The position numbers and the translations under genes are program-made. From Candidatus Poribacteria bacterium (GTDB taxonomy: Bacteria > Poribacteria > WGA-4E > WGA-3G), in assembly GCA_026706025.1 (NCBI GenBank), contig JAPOZO010000063.1:248001-312000 (forward strand): a stretch of DNA of 64,000 nt, given 5' to 3'. The notes under the pieces are model-generated. The model searched no databases. It was not told the origin of the DNA and saw nothing but the letters and a program-made list of their open reading frames with translations. Of this stretch, positions 42,350 through 52,413 are shown in pieces (positions within the stretch are counted from its first letter, which is position 1; each line of letters begins with the position of its first letter).

Positions 42350-43132
42350 ATGTTACCTTTTGTTCTGAAAATCGCGGACCAACCAGTGGAACGTTTACAG
42401 CGTATCAATGCTGAAAATCAGCCGCTTGACGTTAATGTACAAGTTGAACTTTACGCCCGGGAGATTAACCGGACCGATATGCCGCGTACACCAGAATCGC
42501 GGCGATTAAGTCAGTTAATCTTGGACGAAGCCACCGAAAACGCTTACACAACTTTTATCGCGTTCCTCCGAAATAGTGCGGAACTGGAAGATTTTCTGCC
42601 ATTTGAACGTCTCGCGCAATATCCTTGTCGACAATATGCGTTGATCCTTTCTACTTCGCGTTCTCATGAACTCTTTGAAATCTGCCAGATGCAACCTGGG
42701 ACAAATGCCTCTACTTTCCACTATGGTGGATACGAAATAACAATCAAACCGCGCAGATATATTTTGGATACTGCAGCGTATTTGGTAGCACCTGATAAAT
42801 ATACGCTTTTTATACGACAGGTGCGAGAAGAAAACACTATTCGGGTTTACCGTAGCGATTTTATTAACCTCGCCCGGAATTCACCACCGCCATTTAAACT
42901 GGATACCCGCGATATAATTGAGAACCTGCAGCTCCAACTTGCTGGTGAAAGAGAACAACCTTTACCTATAGAACAGTTACTCATGTTTCCACCAAGTACC
43001 GAAGATACAAGTTCGCCTCGCATTAATAAGTGCCCTGAGTGTGGCGGCAGCGTACGCCGACTTGGTAGAGAAGCCGATTTCTGCTTAGAGTGCGATTGGG
43101 ATAACCTACCGCCTCTGAGACAGGTACGATGA
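42350..43132 (+). CDS. Unknown protein with C-terminal zinc ribbon
   Basis: About 260 residues. The last 40 residues hold C-P-E-C-G-G and F-C-L-E-C-D-W, two knuckles of a zinc ribbon. The rest (LPFVLKIADQPVERLQRINAEN, LSQLILDEATENAYTTFIAFLRN, YGGYEITIKPRRYILDTAAYLVAP) has no known relative that I recognise. No signal peptide or membrane helix. It could bind nucleic acid or be part of a protein complex. It is convergent with the Rpn-family gene, with 69 bases between them. Confidence 0.7.
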   Translation: MLPFVLKIADQPVERLQRINAENQPLDVNVQVELYAREINRTDMPRTPESRRLSQLILDEATENAYTTFIAFLRNSAELEDFLPFERLAQYPCRQYALILSTSRSHELFEICQMQPGTNASTFHYGGYEITIKPRRYILDTAAYLVAPDKYTLFIRQVREENTIRVYRSDFINLARNSPPPFKLDTRDIIENLQLQLAGEREQPLPIEQLLMFPPSTEDTSSPRINKCPECGGSVRRLGREADFCLECDWDNLPPLRQVR

Positions 43133-43201
43133 TTTATTGTCATCACCCATAACCTCCTCATGGAGGTCTAATAGTTTCAGAAGATTGACAAATATTTGCC
43201 A

Positions 43202-44317
<1,116 letters not shown>

Positions 44318-44415
44318 AAAGGATTCTGTTTCTATTCAAGGTCGTCCTGATGAAAGTATAACATGTTTCGTTCTGTTCGTCAAGGAAAACGCTAAAATGA
44401 TCCTTGAAAAGACAC

Positions 44416-44444
44416 TTGACATCCGCTACCGGTTTTGCTATGCT
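44416..44444 (+). promoter_or_regulatory. Strong sigma-70-type promoter with no gene on its strand
   Basis: TTGACA (44416-44421), 17-base spacer, TATGCT (44439-44444). It points right, but all genes from here to 48.6 kb are on the other strand, so any transcript would be antisense or non-coding. Confidence 0.45.
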
Positions 44445-44522
44445 TTTAGGCATGTTTATCGCTAGACGTTCCGAGTTGATCTATTCCAGAAATCCGTGCT
44501 TGGTGAAGTCCCGCAGGTGCAG

Positions 44523-44954
44523 TTACATTAAATTCGACTGGATATTCAACGCGCTGTAAAAGCCTCCATGCGGTTTCAGATTTATTAACCCGACCAAGGG
44601 GGAGACATCCGAGATGTTGTTATTCTGAAGATCCAAAGAAACCAAGTTTTTGAGTTCAGCGAGAGGCGATAGGTCCGAGATGTTGTTATCAGGAAGAAGC
44701 AAAATTCTGAGGTTGTGTGCGTGTTCAAGTCCGGTGAGGTCTTCTATCCCGTGATGGCTGGCAGATAAACGCCTCAGAGCCAGCATCGTGTGCGTCGTAA
44801 TTGTGTTTTCGCCAGTCGCGTTTTTGATCGCTGCTGCTAAATTCGGATCGGGGATGTTCACGACTTGCGGTTCATCTTGTTGTGCGCGGACAGCACTCGG
44901 CAGTAAAAGCATGCAAATAACCGTCAGGATGAAAAATAAATGTTTGATTGGCAT
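44523..44954 (-). CDS. Short exported leucine-rich-repeat protein
   Basis: A 143-residue protein with signal peptide (LFFILTVICMLLLPSAVRAQQ). VNIPDPNLAAAIKNATGENTITTHTM is the cap found before bacterial LRRs, followed by three repeats of the internalin type (LRILLLPDNNISDLSPLAEL, LVSLDLQNNNISDVSPLVGL). Only three repeats are present and the end (HGGFYSALNIQSNLM) no longer fits the repeat, so the gene may be a 3'-truncated remnant. It lies 32 bases after the PAP2-like gene in the same direction. Confidence 0.8.
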   Translation of the reverse strand: MPIKHLFFILTVICMLLLPSAVRAQQDEPQVVNIPDPNLAAAIKNATGENTITTHTMLALRRLSASHHGIEDLTGLEHAHNLRILLLPDNNISDLSPLAELKNLVSLDLQNNNISDVSPLVGLINLKPHGGFYSALNIQSNLM

Positions 44955-44985
44955 ATAAACTGCTCATCCATCAGACTGCTGTTCT

Positions 44986-45600
44986 TTAAGTTTGACTGCC
45001 AAGTTGTGCCATATACAGAACAATTACCGTGGTACTGACAGCAAGTACTGCGCCGACAACGGTTTGAAGGAGCGTGTGCCGTTTGCGGTAGACTCGTGCC
45101 CAAGAAATCAGTGGAACTAATAAGAATAACCACGCGAACTGCGGGTTAACAAGCATCACAAGAACGGTAACACATCCCGTCGTAACGCTGCTGTGAAAAC
45201 TGATTTTCCAGATCGGGGTAATTGCCGAAAAAATAACACTATTCGCGACGTAGGCAACGCCTGCCCAAACGATTTCACGTGCCGCACCGAGTTGGTGCAG
45301 TAAAACAGTGCCGACAATCATACTGATGAGCGTACAACATAAAGGTAGGAGGCGTTCCTCTCTGTTCTGCAGATGTAAGTCGCTCACTTTGGAAAACCGG
45401 ACCATGAGTGCTATTGATAGGAGTGGTAGCACGGTAACAAATAGCACGACAATCACTAACCAGCGGAGGACATTTTGCGGGTCCGCATGTTTTTGGACAA
45501 CACTGACAGCCGTGACGATTGGCACCAAAAACGGGCTAAACAGAACAGAGATTCCCCACGCAATGCCTGCCGGAATTGTTGATAAATTGCTACGCACCAT
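44986..45600 (-). CDS. PAP2-like membrane phosphatase
   Basis: A 204-residue membrane protein with about six helices. Weak PAP2 signatures are present: NREERLLP (for K-x6-R-P), SFHSSVTTG (for P-S-G-H) and WARVYRKRHTLLQTVVGAVL (for S-R-x5-H-x3-D). Key residues are partly changed, so phosphatase activity is doubtful. It starts three bases after the stop of the double peroxiredoxin, suggesting joint translation and a common envelope role. Confidence 0.65.
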   Translation of the reverse strand: MVRSNLSTIPAGIAWGISVLFSPFLVPIVTAVSVVQKHADPQNVLRWLVIVVLFVTVLPLLSIALMVRFSKVSDLHLQNREERLLPLCCTLISMIVGTVLLHQLGAAREIVWAGVAYVANSVIFSAITPIWKISFHSSVTTGCVTVLVMLVNPQFAWLFLLVPLISWARVYRKRHTLLQTVVGAVLAVSTTVIVLYMAQLGSQT

Positions 45601-45603
45601 CTA

Positions 45604-46614
45604 TTAATTTGACGTTTCCAAAGTTTTAAAGAAGTTAACTAAGTCTGTTCCGTGTGTACTGGCGTTGACCGCTTTATCAATTTCTACGATCTTCCCTGTT
45701 TTATCAATGATAATCGCCATTCGCTGGATTTTGCCATCTGGCGTGTCCGTCGCGCCGTACAAAAGCGCGAGATTGCGTCCAGCGTCTACCAAAAGCGGAA
45801 AATTCAACTGGTTTTCTTCCGAAAATTTTTGACGCGAATCCGCGTCATTGTGGGTGATCCCGAAGATCTGGGCATCATGTTTCGCGAAACTACTCGACTC
45901 ATCACGGAGCGAGCAAACTTGTGCCGTTCAGCCACGCCCGAAGTCGCGCGGGTAAAACGATAAGACGACGTTCTTTTTCTCGATTAACCCACTGAGTTGA
46001 TAACTTTTGCCTGTACTATCAGTTGCGATGAAATCTGGGGCAGATTGCCCAACTTCTATCTTCGGTAGCACTTTCTTAAGCAGCGCGGCGACATCTTCAC
46101 CGTGCGTTTTGACATTAACTTCTGTGTCGATGGCGCGGATGTATCCCGCTTTATCTATGATGAAAGTCGTCCGTTTTGAGGCGTTGAACCTTTCCATAAC
46201 ACCGCTGTACTGTTTACTCACCTCAAATTCGGTGTCCGCTAACAGCGAAAACCCAAATTTCTGTTCTGCTCTGAACCGTTTATGTGATTTGACATCGTCA
46301 ACACTAACACCGAAAAGGACACTCTCGGTTGCTTCTATCTCGCTCAAATTATCCCGGAGCGAGCAAAGTTCTGCTGTTCAGCCACCCGTAAAATCTTTTG
46401 GATAAAATGCGAGAACGATATTCTTTTTTCCTAAGTAGTCGCTGAGACGCCGCTCAGTACCCGATTCATCTTTCAATGTGAAGTCGGGGGCGATCATTCC
46501 TACTTTTAGTGTGTCTGGAGTTTTCACTGCTTTCTCCCCTGAAGCTGCTACAATCAAAATGACTGTCGTGAGGATAACAGCCAACACGCTTACATTAAGT
46601 CGCGTTTGAAACAT
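45604..46614 (-). CDS. Fused double peroxiredoxin with two selenocysteines
   Basis: One continuous frame of 336 residues if two TGA codons are read as selenocysteine. Residues 1-30 are a signal peptide. Domain 1: APDFTLKDESGTERRLSDYL, VLAFYPKDFTGG, TGA (Sec79), TAELCSLRDNLSEIE, GVSVDDVKSHKRFRAEQKFGF, TTFIIDKAGYI. Domain 2: APDFIATDSTGKSYQLSG, VLSFYPRDFGRG, TGA (Sec229), TAQVCSLRDESSS, FPLLVDAGRNLALLYGA, MAIIIDKTGKI. In bacterioferritin-comigratory-type (PrxQ) peroxiredoxins this is D-F-T-P-G-C-T-x4-C, so each TGA is the peroxidatic Cys and the resolving Cys (84 and 234) stays five residues later. It reduces peroxides, here probably in the periplasm. Two independent nonsense mutations at exactly homologous catalytic sites are very unlikely. 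Confidence 0.9.
45893..45913 (-). promoter_or_regulatory. Candidate SECIS of peroxiredoxin domain 2
   Basis: After TGA (45930-45928) come 14 bases, then CTCGCTC, loop CGTGAT, GAG, a bulged T, CGAG. Stem of seven pairs with one bulge; G is the second loop base. It has the same spacing and the same left arm as the domain 1 element. Confidence 0.55.
46339..46363 (-). promoter_or_regulatory. Candidate SECIS of peroxiredoxin domain 1
   Basis: After TGA (46380-46378) come 14 bases, then CTCGCTC (46363-46357), an 11-base loop CGGGATAATTT and GAGCGAG (46345-46339). Perfect seven-base-pair stem; G is the second loop base; 21 bases lie between TGA and the loop. Confidence 0.6.
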
Positions 46615-46760
46615 CGCGTTATGCCTCCGTTAATACGTTAGTTAATCAAATTATACGCTATTTTCTTACGAGTGTCAAGTGAATTGGTGTTCCGTCCAGA
46701 GCCATTCAATTTGTCACCAATCACTCTTGTGGGAGGGGTTTGTAACCCCGATTTTTATGC

Positions 46761-47624
46761 TTAGTTCGAGATAGCCCCGTGCTCTTCAAGCCAAATTTTC
46801 AGAGGGACATCTGCATCCTTGGGTGAAAAATGTCCATTTGCATTCGTTCCACCGCCGAGGAGCTGCTGTCGAATCGGATCGTTCCGTTCAAACATCTCTG
46901 CTGGAATGGTCATGTTGTCTTTACTCCGTAACCAACGATAGCCATATCCGTAAAAGAGACCTTTACGTGTGATGTCTGAATCATTTTCGCTGCGGGCGTG
47001 CCATATCCGGCGGTCAAAGAAAACCGCATCACCTGGTTTGCAACAGACTGGTACTGCACCTTCCGGCAATGATCCATCTGCTGGACGTTCAAGTTTATCC
47101 CAGAGATGGCTTCCGGGAATGACATAGAAATTCCCGCGCCCCGTTTCGGAGCAGTCGGAGAGCCAGTAAACGACTTTGATGGAGAGGCGTGGGCGTGGTG
47201 AGCTTTCGATCTCAATGTTAACGCGTCCGCTGTCTTGATGCCAACCCAGTGAGGCGGATTTGCCGCGAACTGCCTCCGGACGTGGCGGTGTGATAATGAA
47301 GTGGCTGTGGTAAGAGTAGATATTCCAGCCCAAGATGCCCCACACCTTCGGGAACGTTTTATACCAATCCAAAATATTCACAAAAATCTGGTCTCTGCCG
47401 AGGAAATTCGGATAGAAAAAGTTGCTGTGTGCAGTCATCTGATTTTTGGTATACGGATCATAGCCAGCATCAAGATGATTCTCATAGATATTATCTACCC
47501 GGGCTTCAAGGCGTTCAACAAGGTCTAACGGCAGCGCGTTTTCAACGGTGAAATACCCGTCCTCATTTAAACGAGTGCGTTGTTCGTCAGTAATCTGATG
47601 TTGCAGATGGCGTTCATCAAGCAT
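46761..47624 (-). CDS. Phytanoyl-CoA dioxygenase family protein (PhyH) 3
   Basis: A 287-residue PhyH protein with the complete iron site: HQD (His129, Asp131) in SLGWHQDSGR and a His in IWHARSEND. FYVIPGSHLWDKL and KPGDAVFFDRRIWH are typical. The start of the longer reading frame at 47639 is a TTG; ATG 47624 with GGAG upstream is preferred. It follows the Gfo/Idh/MocA gene in the same direction after 47 bases, so both probably belong to one pathway for an unknown small molecule. Confidence 0.92.
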   Translation of the reverse strand: MLDERHLQHQITDEQRTRLNEDGYFTVENALPLDLVERLEARVDNIYENHLDAGYDPYTKNQMTAHSNFFYPNFLGRDQIFVNILDWYKTFPKVWGILGWNIYSYHSHFIITPPRPEAVRGKSASLGWHQDSGRVNIEIESSPRPRLSIKVVYWLSDCSETGRGNFYVIPGSHLWDKLERPADGSLPEGAVPVCCKPGDAVFFDRRIWHARSENDSDITRKGLFYGYGYRWLRSKDNMTIPAEMFERNDPIRQQLLGGGTNANGHFSPKDADVPLKIWLEEHGAISN

Positions 47625-47671
47625 AGATTCGATCTCCAATGCGTCATATTTTATCCAAGTACAGACACAAA

Positions 47672-48625
47672 TTAATCGGGTAAAGGTCCTTCAATCTGAT
47701 CCACGAGATGAATGGAGTGGATAACATCACGGAGGTCTGTGAGCGGGACTGTCCGATTGCGGACACTGTCAACGAAGTGTTGATGCATGGTTAGCACGCC
47801 TTCATAACTCGGTGAGTCGCGCTCGTCAACGCCATCAACTTCCCAGCCGCCCATTACATTTCTCTGGTTATCTTCATGAATTTCGATCTCTTCGGGAATC
47901 TTCATATAGCAACCGATGCCGACACCGTGCAATTCCGAACGCAGCACGCGTCCGCCCGACGCGCGACTCCCAAAAAGTACACCTGTAACGTTGTTATCAA
48001 AGCGGACAAAGGCGGTGTAAAAGTTGCGTTGTTCGGCACCAAACGTGTCGCGATGCGCAGTGACTTCTACCGGTTCACCACCTGCCATATACCGGAGTAG
48101 ATCGACAACATGGCAGACATCGTTCCAAAGTGTTGTCGTAAACTCCCGATTCCCGCCCAACATCTGCTTGTTAAAGGTGGTGACGGCTAATGTAACGGGG
48201 CCCTTCTCTGCAACGCGCCGCATGGCTTCGCGTGTGACGGCGGCGTATCTACGCTGAAACCCCACCATGCAGTAGACATCGTTCGCAATCGCTGCATCCA
48301 GTAATTGCTGTGTTTCATCACTGTTTGCCCCCGGAGGTTTTTCAATAAACAGATGCTTGCCGGCGTTCAGACAGTCCAAAGCGGGTTGCAAAATCCACTT
48401 CTCGTTCATGACACAATAGACAACATCTAAATCTAAGGTATCTAACATCTTCCGATGGTCTGTGAAGGTGTGCGGAAACTCGTATTTTTGTGCGACTTGG
48501 GCAAGTTTGGACTCGTCTAATTCACACGCACCGAGCATCTCAACATCATCTTCCAAGCGATTAACGTTTGGGTAATGGGCACCTTGGCTACGTCCACCTG
48601 CACCGATAAATCCTGCTTTAAGCAT
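47672..48625 (-). CDS. Gfo/Idh/MocA-family oxidoreductase
   Basis: A 317-residue NAD(P)-dependent dehydrogenase. The Rossmann start LKAGFIGAGGRSQGAH, the EKPPGANSDETQQLLDAA motif (the E-K-P of the family) and the C-terminal beta-sheet domain (GFQRRYAAVTREAMRRVAEKG, TLWNDVCHVVDLLRYMAGGEPVEV) are all present. Members oxidise sugars, inositols or amino sugars; the substrate is not known. PhyH 3 follows directly. Confidence 0.92.
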   Translation of the reverse strand: MLKAGFIGAGGRSQGAHYPNVNRLEDDVEMLGACELDESKLAQVAQKYEFPHTFTDHRKMLDTLDLDVVYCVMNEKWILQPALDCLNAGKHLFIEKPPGANSDETQQLLDAAIANDVYCMVGFQRRYAAVTREAMRRVAEKGPVTLAVTTFNKQMLGGNREFTTTLWNDVCHVVDLLRYMAGGEPVEVTAHRDTFGAEQRNFYTAFVRFDNNVTGVLFGSRASGGRVLRSELHGVGIGCYMKIPEEIEIHEDNQRNVMGGWEVDGVDERDSPSYEGVLTMHQHFVDSVRNRTVPLTDLRDVIHSIHLVDQIEGPLPD

Positions 48626-48902
48626 TGGGGACTCTCTCCTACATCTCAGTGTTCGCTAAATTATATGCTTCACAAGTGTCCGTACTTTAGCACAGGATTA
48701 AGTCAATTGCAAGAAAATTTTTCAGAGTTTCGATTCCGATCAAACGCCGCTAAAAATCCCTGAATTGACTTCTATGGTCTAAAAATTTGAATTTTCTTAA
48801 CGTTTTGTGGTATTCTTAACACTACATTGATTTTCAGATAATCAGAACATTGTCCTATTCATAGAACAACTTGGAATTGATCCAATTGATAAGGAGAAAG
48901 TC

Positions 48903-49727
48903 ATGCCAGTTTTTGATGCAGAAGCCTTAGAATTTTGGGAAGAAAACGGTTATGTTGTCGTGCCAGAAGCGGTACCCCTTGAAAATTGCCGCGCAGCGGA
49001 ACAAGCCGTCTGGGATTTTCTTGAAATGGATGGTGATGATCCGGACAGTTGGTATCCCGATCCACCGCGCCGGAGCATCATGGTAGAGATTTATCAGCAT
49101 CAAGCATTATGGGATAACCGCCAATACCCTCGCGTTCATCAGGCGTTCACAGAGATTTGGGAAAACGATAAACTCTGGGTCAGTTTCGATCGCGCGAGTA
49201 TGAATCCGCCGGAACGTCCGGATTGGAAGTTCACCGGTCCTTACCTGCATTGGGATATGTCGTTAGACAGTATGCCGGTGCGTTTAAAAGTGCAGGGTGT
49301 GCTATATCTGGCGGATACGCCGGGCAATCAAGGCGCGTTTACCTGTATTCCCGGTTTCCATCGGAAGTTGGAATCGTGGTTGAATGACCTTCCTGATGAT
49401 GCCAACCCACGGGAGGTGGTGCGAGAATACCAAGCAGAAGCGGTACCAGTCGCAGGAAAAGCAGGCGATCTGGTTATCTGGCATAGCGCATTGCCGCACG
49501 GCAGCAGCCCAAACTCCGCTGAACGTCCGCGGATGGCACAGTACATCACAATGTCACCAGCACCGGATGGCGGCACAGCGACAAGCGAAGGCCGTGTTAA
49601 AGGATGGCGAGAACGGCTAACAGGACTCGGAAAAGAGCAACAAGAGAAGGAGCATCACCAGGGTAAGACTGCCGAATTGACACCTTTAGGCAAGAAACTT
49701 CTCGGACTTGAACCGTGGATTGTGTGA
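48903..49727 (+). CDS. Phytanoyl-CoA dioxygenase family protein (PhyH) 4
   Basis: A 274-residue PhyH protein. HWD (His116, Asp118) in PYLHWDMSLDS and a His in ALPHGSSPNSAERPRMAQY, with the Arg for 2-oxoglutarate. FWEENGYVVVPEAVPLENC at the start is typical of the Poribacteria-like PhyH group. AAGGAG lies seven bases before the ATG. It is divergent from the Gfo/Idh/MocA gene, with 277 bases between; that gap holds only AT-rich DNA and a candidate promoter. It is followed by cydA, which probably has its own signals. Confidence 0.9.
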   Translation: MPVFDAEALEFWEENGYVVVPEAVPLENCRAAEQAVWDFLEMDGDDPDSWYPDPPRRSIMVEIYQHQALWDNRQYPRVHQAFTEIWENDKLWVSFDRASMNPPERPDWKFTGPYLHWDMSLDSMPVRLKVQGVLYLADTPGNQGAFTCIPGFHRKLESWLNDLPDDANPREVVREYQAEAVPVAGKAGDLVIWHSALPHGSSPNSAERPRMAQYITMSPAPDGGTATSEGRVKGWRERLTGLGKEQQEKEHHQGKTAELTPLGKKLLGLEPWIV

Positions 49728-49814
49728 TGCGTCTCTTCTCTATCGTTAATAAATAGGGTGGGTGCTTGGAGCCACTCGCTGGTGTGCAGCTCGTGCATGA
49801 AGGAGATCACTCTC

Positions 49815-51125
49815 ATGACAGATTTGTTGGCAGCACGCGCACAGATGGCGATGTCACTCGCATTCCACATCATTTTCGCAGCAGTTGGCATAGCCATGCC
49901 ACTATTGATGGTGATTGCCGAAGGGTTGTGGCTCAAGACGCGGGAAGAAGTCTACCTAACGCTGGCGAAGCAGTGGGCGAAAGGCACGGCTATCATGTTC
50001 GCTGTTGGGGCGGTCTCAGGAACCGTTTTGTCTTTTGAGCTCGGTCTGTTGTGGCCCAATTTCATGGCTTACGCCGGTCCGATCATCGGTATGCCGTTTT
50101 CGCTGGAAGGGTTCGCATTCTTCTTAGAGGCAATCTTCTTAGGACTTTACCTCTACGGTTGGGACCGTATCCCCAAATTAGCGCACTGGTTTGCGGGGAT
50201 GATGGTGCTGCTCGGCGGCACATTTTCCGGTATCTTCGTTGTTACCGCCAACGCATGGATGAATACGCCTACTGGGTTCTCAATTGTTGATGGCAAAGTG
50301 ACAAACGTTGATCCGATTGCGGCAATGTTGAACCCTTCCTCATTCAGCCAAGCACTTCACATGACGATTGCTGCCTTTCTGGCAGTCGGTTTTGCGGTAG
50401 CCGGCATCCACGCCTATTTTCTCAGACGCGACCCCGATAACCTATTCCATCGTCGGGCGTTTGCTATTGCCTTAAGTGTGGGGGCTGTATTCGCGCTCCT
50501 CCAACCCATTTCGGGCGACATCAGTGCCAAGCGCGTCGCAAAATACCAACCTATTAAACTCGCAGCGATGGAAGCACAATGGGAGACGGAGCGCGGCGCA
50601 CCCTTGCGCATCGGCGGTATTCCCGATGAAGATGCCGAGAAAACTCGGTATGCACTTGAGATTCCGAAAGCACTCAGCTTCCTTGCACATTTTGATTTCA
50701 ACGCAGAAATCATGGGGCTCAAGGAAGTGCCGCGCGAAGATCGTCCACCGGTGACAATCGTGCATTTCGCATTTCAGATTATGGTCGCGTGTGGGATCGT
50801 CTTGATTACCGTCGGTATCATTGGAGGCTGGTTGGCGTGGAAACACAAAAGTCTACCAACCCAACGCTGGTATCTTCGGTGCGTTACGTTCTGCACGCCG
50901 CTCGGATTTATTGCGATTGAAGCGGGTTGGACAGTCACAGAGGTCGGACGGCAACCGTGGGTTATCTACAATATCATGCGCACAGCAGATGCGGTGACCC
51001 CGATGCCGAACCTCGTTGTTCCCTTTGTCAGTTTTACTATCCTTTACATTTTTCTTTCAATTATTGTTGTTGTCCTATTACGCCGTCAAATCTTCCAGAG
51101 TCCGCGCTTGTATGATGGAAATTAA
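49815..51125 (+). CDS. cydA: Cytochrome bd-type quinol oxidase subunit I
   Basis: A 436-residue CydA, the haem-bearing subunit of a terminal oxidase that reduces oxygen with quinol. LLAARAQMAMSLAFHIIFAAVGI contains the haem b595 His; SQALHMTIAAFLAVGFAVAGIHAY the b558 His; EAGWTVTEVGRQPWVIYNIM the conserved quinol-site G-R-Q-P-W. The loop that binds quinol is of the short type, as in cyanide-insensitive oxidases. ATG at 49815 has AAGGAG nine bases upstream; longer forms are unlikely. A MITE lies directly after the stop codon, separating it from cydB. Confidence 0.95.
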   Translation: MTDLLAARAQMAMSLAFHIIFAAVGIAMPLLMVIAEGLWLKTREEVYLTLAKQWAKGTAIMFAVGAVSGTVLSFELGLLWPNFMAYAGPIIGMPFSLEGFAFFLEAIFLGLYLYGWDRIPKLAHWFAGMMVLLGGTFSGIFVVTANAWMNTPTGFSIVDGKVTNVDPIAAMLNPSSFSQALHMTIAAFLAVGFAVAGIHAYFLRRDPDNLFHRRAFAIALSVGAVFALLQPISGDISAKRVAKYQPIKLAAMEAQWETERGAPLRIGGIPDEDAEKTRYALEIPKALSFLAHFDFNAEIMGLKEVPREDRPPVTIVHFAFQIMVACGIVLITVGIIGGWLAWKHKSLPTQRWYLRCVTFCTPLGFIAIEAGWTVTEVGRQPWVIYNIMRTADAVTPMPNLVVPFVSFTILYIFLSIIVVVLLRRQIFQSPRLYDGN

Positions 51126-51128
51126 TGT

Positions 51129-51256
51129 AGGACTTACGCAATTTTGATTTTAGCACACACTGTTTAAGTAGCGTGCTTGGAAAAAACACGGATGTTCTCT
51201 TGACACAGGAGACTAACGGTTTCCTATGCTACAAAAGAGCAGCATGCGTAAGTCCT
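51129..51256. mobile_element. MITE with AGGACTTACGCA termini, copy 2
   Basis: AGGACTTACGCA at the left and TGCGTAAGTCCT at the right, with ATTAATG on both sides as likely target duplication. Its inside is the reverse complement of the element at 19018-19141 (for example GGTTTCCTATGCTACAAAAG). The cydA stop codon is within the left target copy, and the right copy is close to the cydB ribosome site. Confidence 0.9.
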
Positions 51257-51273
51257 ATTAATGGAGAAATCTG

Positions 51274-52314
51274 ATGCTAACACTTGAACTTTGCGTTGCG
51301 GGTGTGATGCTTATCTCCTTGATTATCTATATGCTGACAGGTGGCGCGGATTTCGGTGGCGGGATCTGGGATCTGTTCGCGACCGGTCCGCGTGCCAAAT
51401 CACAACGCGCACTCATCACACAAGCCATTGCCCCTATCTGGGAAGCGAATCACGTCTGGCTAATTGTGATTGTCGTGCTGCTTTTCGTGGCATTTCCTGT
51501 CGCGTTCGCGGCGATTAGCACAGCGTTACACATTCCACTGACGTTGATGCTTATCGGGATTGTGCTGCGCGGTTCGGCGTTTGTATTTCGTACCTACGAT
51601 GTCCAATCGGATACAACACATCGCCGTTGGAGTCGGGTGTTTGCGATTGCAAGTGCGATCACGCCTGTGATGTTGGGGATTACGTTGGGCGCGGTAGCCT
51701 CCGGCACAATTCACGTTGATGTGGAAAGCGGACAGGTAGACACCAATTTCATATCAGCCTGGCTTGCGCCGTTTCCGTTTGCGATCGGTTTCTTCACCTT
51801 AACGCTCTGCGCGTTGCTTGCAGCGGTATATCTCACACTGGAGACGGATGACAGCGCGTTGCAGGAAGATTTTCGGCGACGCGCGCTTGTCGCTGCAGTG
51901 AGTGTCGGTGCGATGGCGGGACTGAGTTTTATCTTATCTGCTGATGGTGCGCCAACAATTCGACGTGGACTCGGTAATGCCCCTTGGTCAATCCCGTTTC
52001 ATATTTTAACTGGTGCCGTGGCATTGTGGGCAATCTGGACGATTTGGAACCGTCAATTTCGGCTTGCGCGTATCCTTGTCCCGATACAGGTTACGTTGAT
52101 CGTTTTCGGTTGGGGGTTGGCACAGTATCCATCGCTCGTCACGCCTGATTTAACCTTTTCAAACACAGCCGCGCCAGATGCTGTGCTGCGTCCGGTACTG
52201 ATTGTGTTGGGTGTAGGCGGTGTGCTGTTAGTGCCTGCATTCTGGTATCTTTACGCTGTGTTTAAAGGCACAACTCGAAAGGCGCGGCAAACCGAAGAAG
52301 ATATTAGTACTTAA
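51274..52314 (+). CDS. cydB: Cytochrome bd-type quinol oxidase subunit II
   Basis: A 346-residue CydB with eight or nine membrane helices. The start (VMLISLIIYMLTGGADFGGGIWDLFATGPR) and EANHVWLIVIVVLLFVAFPVAFAAISTALHIPL are the family signature. It forms the oxidase with CydA. GGAG is upstream of ATG 51274. No cydX-type short gene is visible after it. The distance to cydA is 148 bases instead of the usual few, because of the MITE. Confidence 0.95.
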   Translation: MLTLELCVAGVMLISLIIYMLTGGADFGGGIWDLFATGPRAKSQRALITQAIAPIWEANHVWLIVIVVLLFVAFPVAFAAISTALHIPLTLMLIGIVLRGSAFVFRTYDVQSDTTHRRWSRVFAIASAITPVMLGITLGAVASGTIHVDVESGQVDTNFISAWLAPFPFAIGFFTLTLCALLAAVYLTLETDDSALQEDFRRRALVAAVSVGAMAGLSFILSADGAPTIRRGLGNAPWSIPFHILTGAVALWAIWTIWNRQFRLARILVPIQVTLIVFGWGLAQYPSLVTPDLTFSNTAAPDAVLRPVLIVLGVGGVLLVPAFWYLYAVFKGTTRKARQTEEDIST

Positions 52315-52413
52315 CGTGAGTTTGATAGAAGATTTTGAATCTTGTAGGTTGGGTTGAGCGGAACATCTGTCTCTTTCTGAATAAAAGCTTGCAAGTAGTT
52401 GTCGCGTCCTGTT

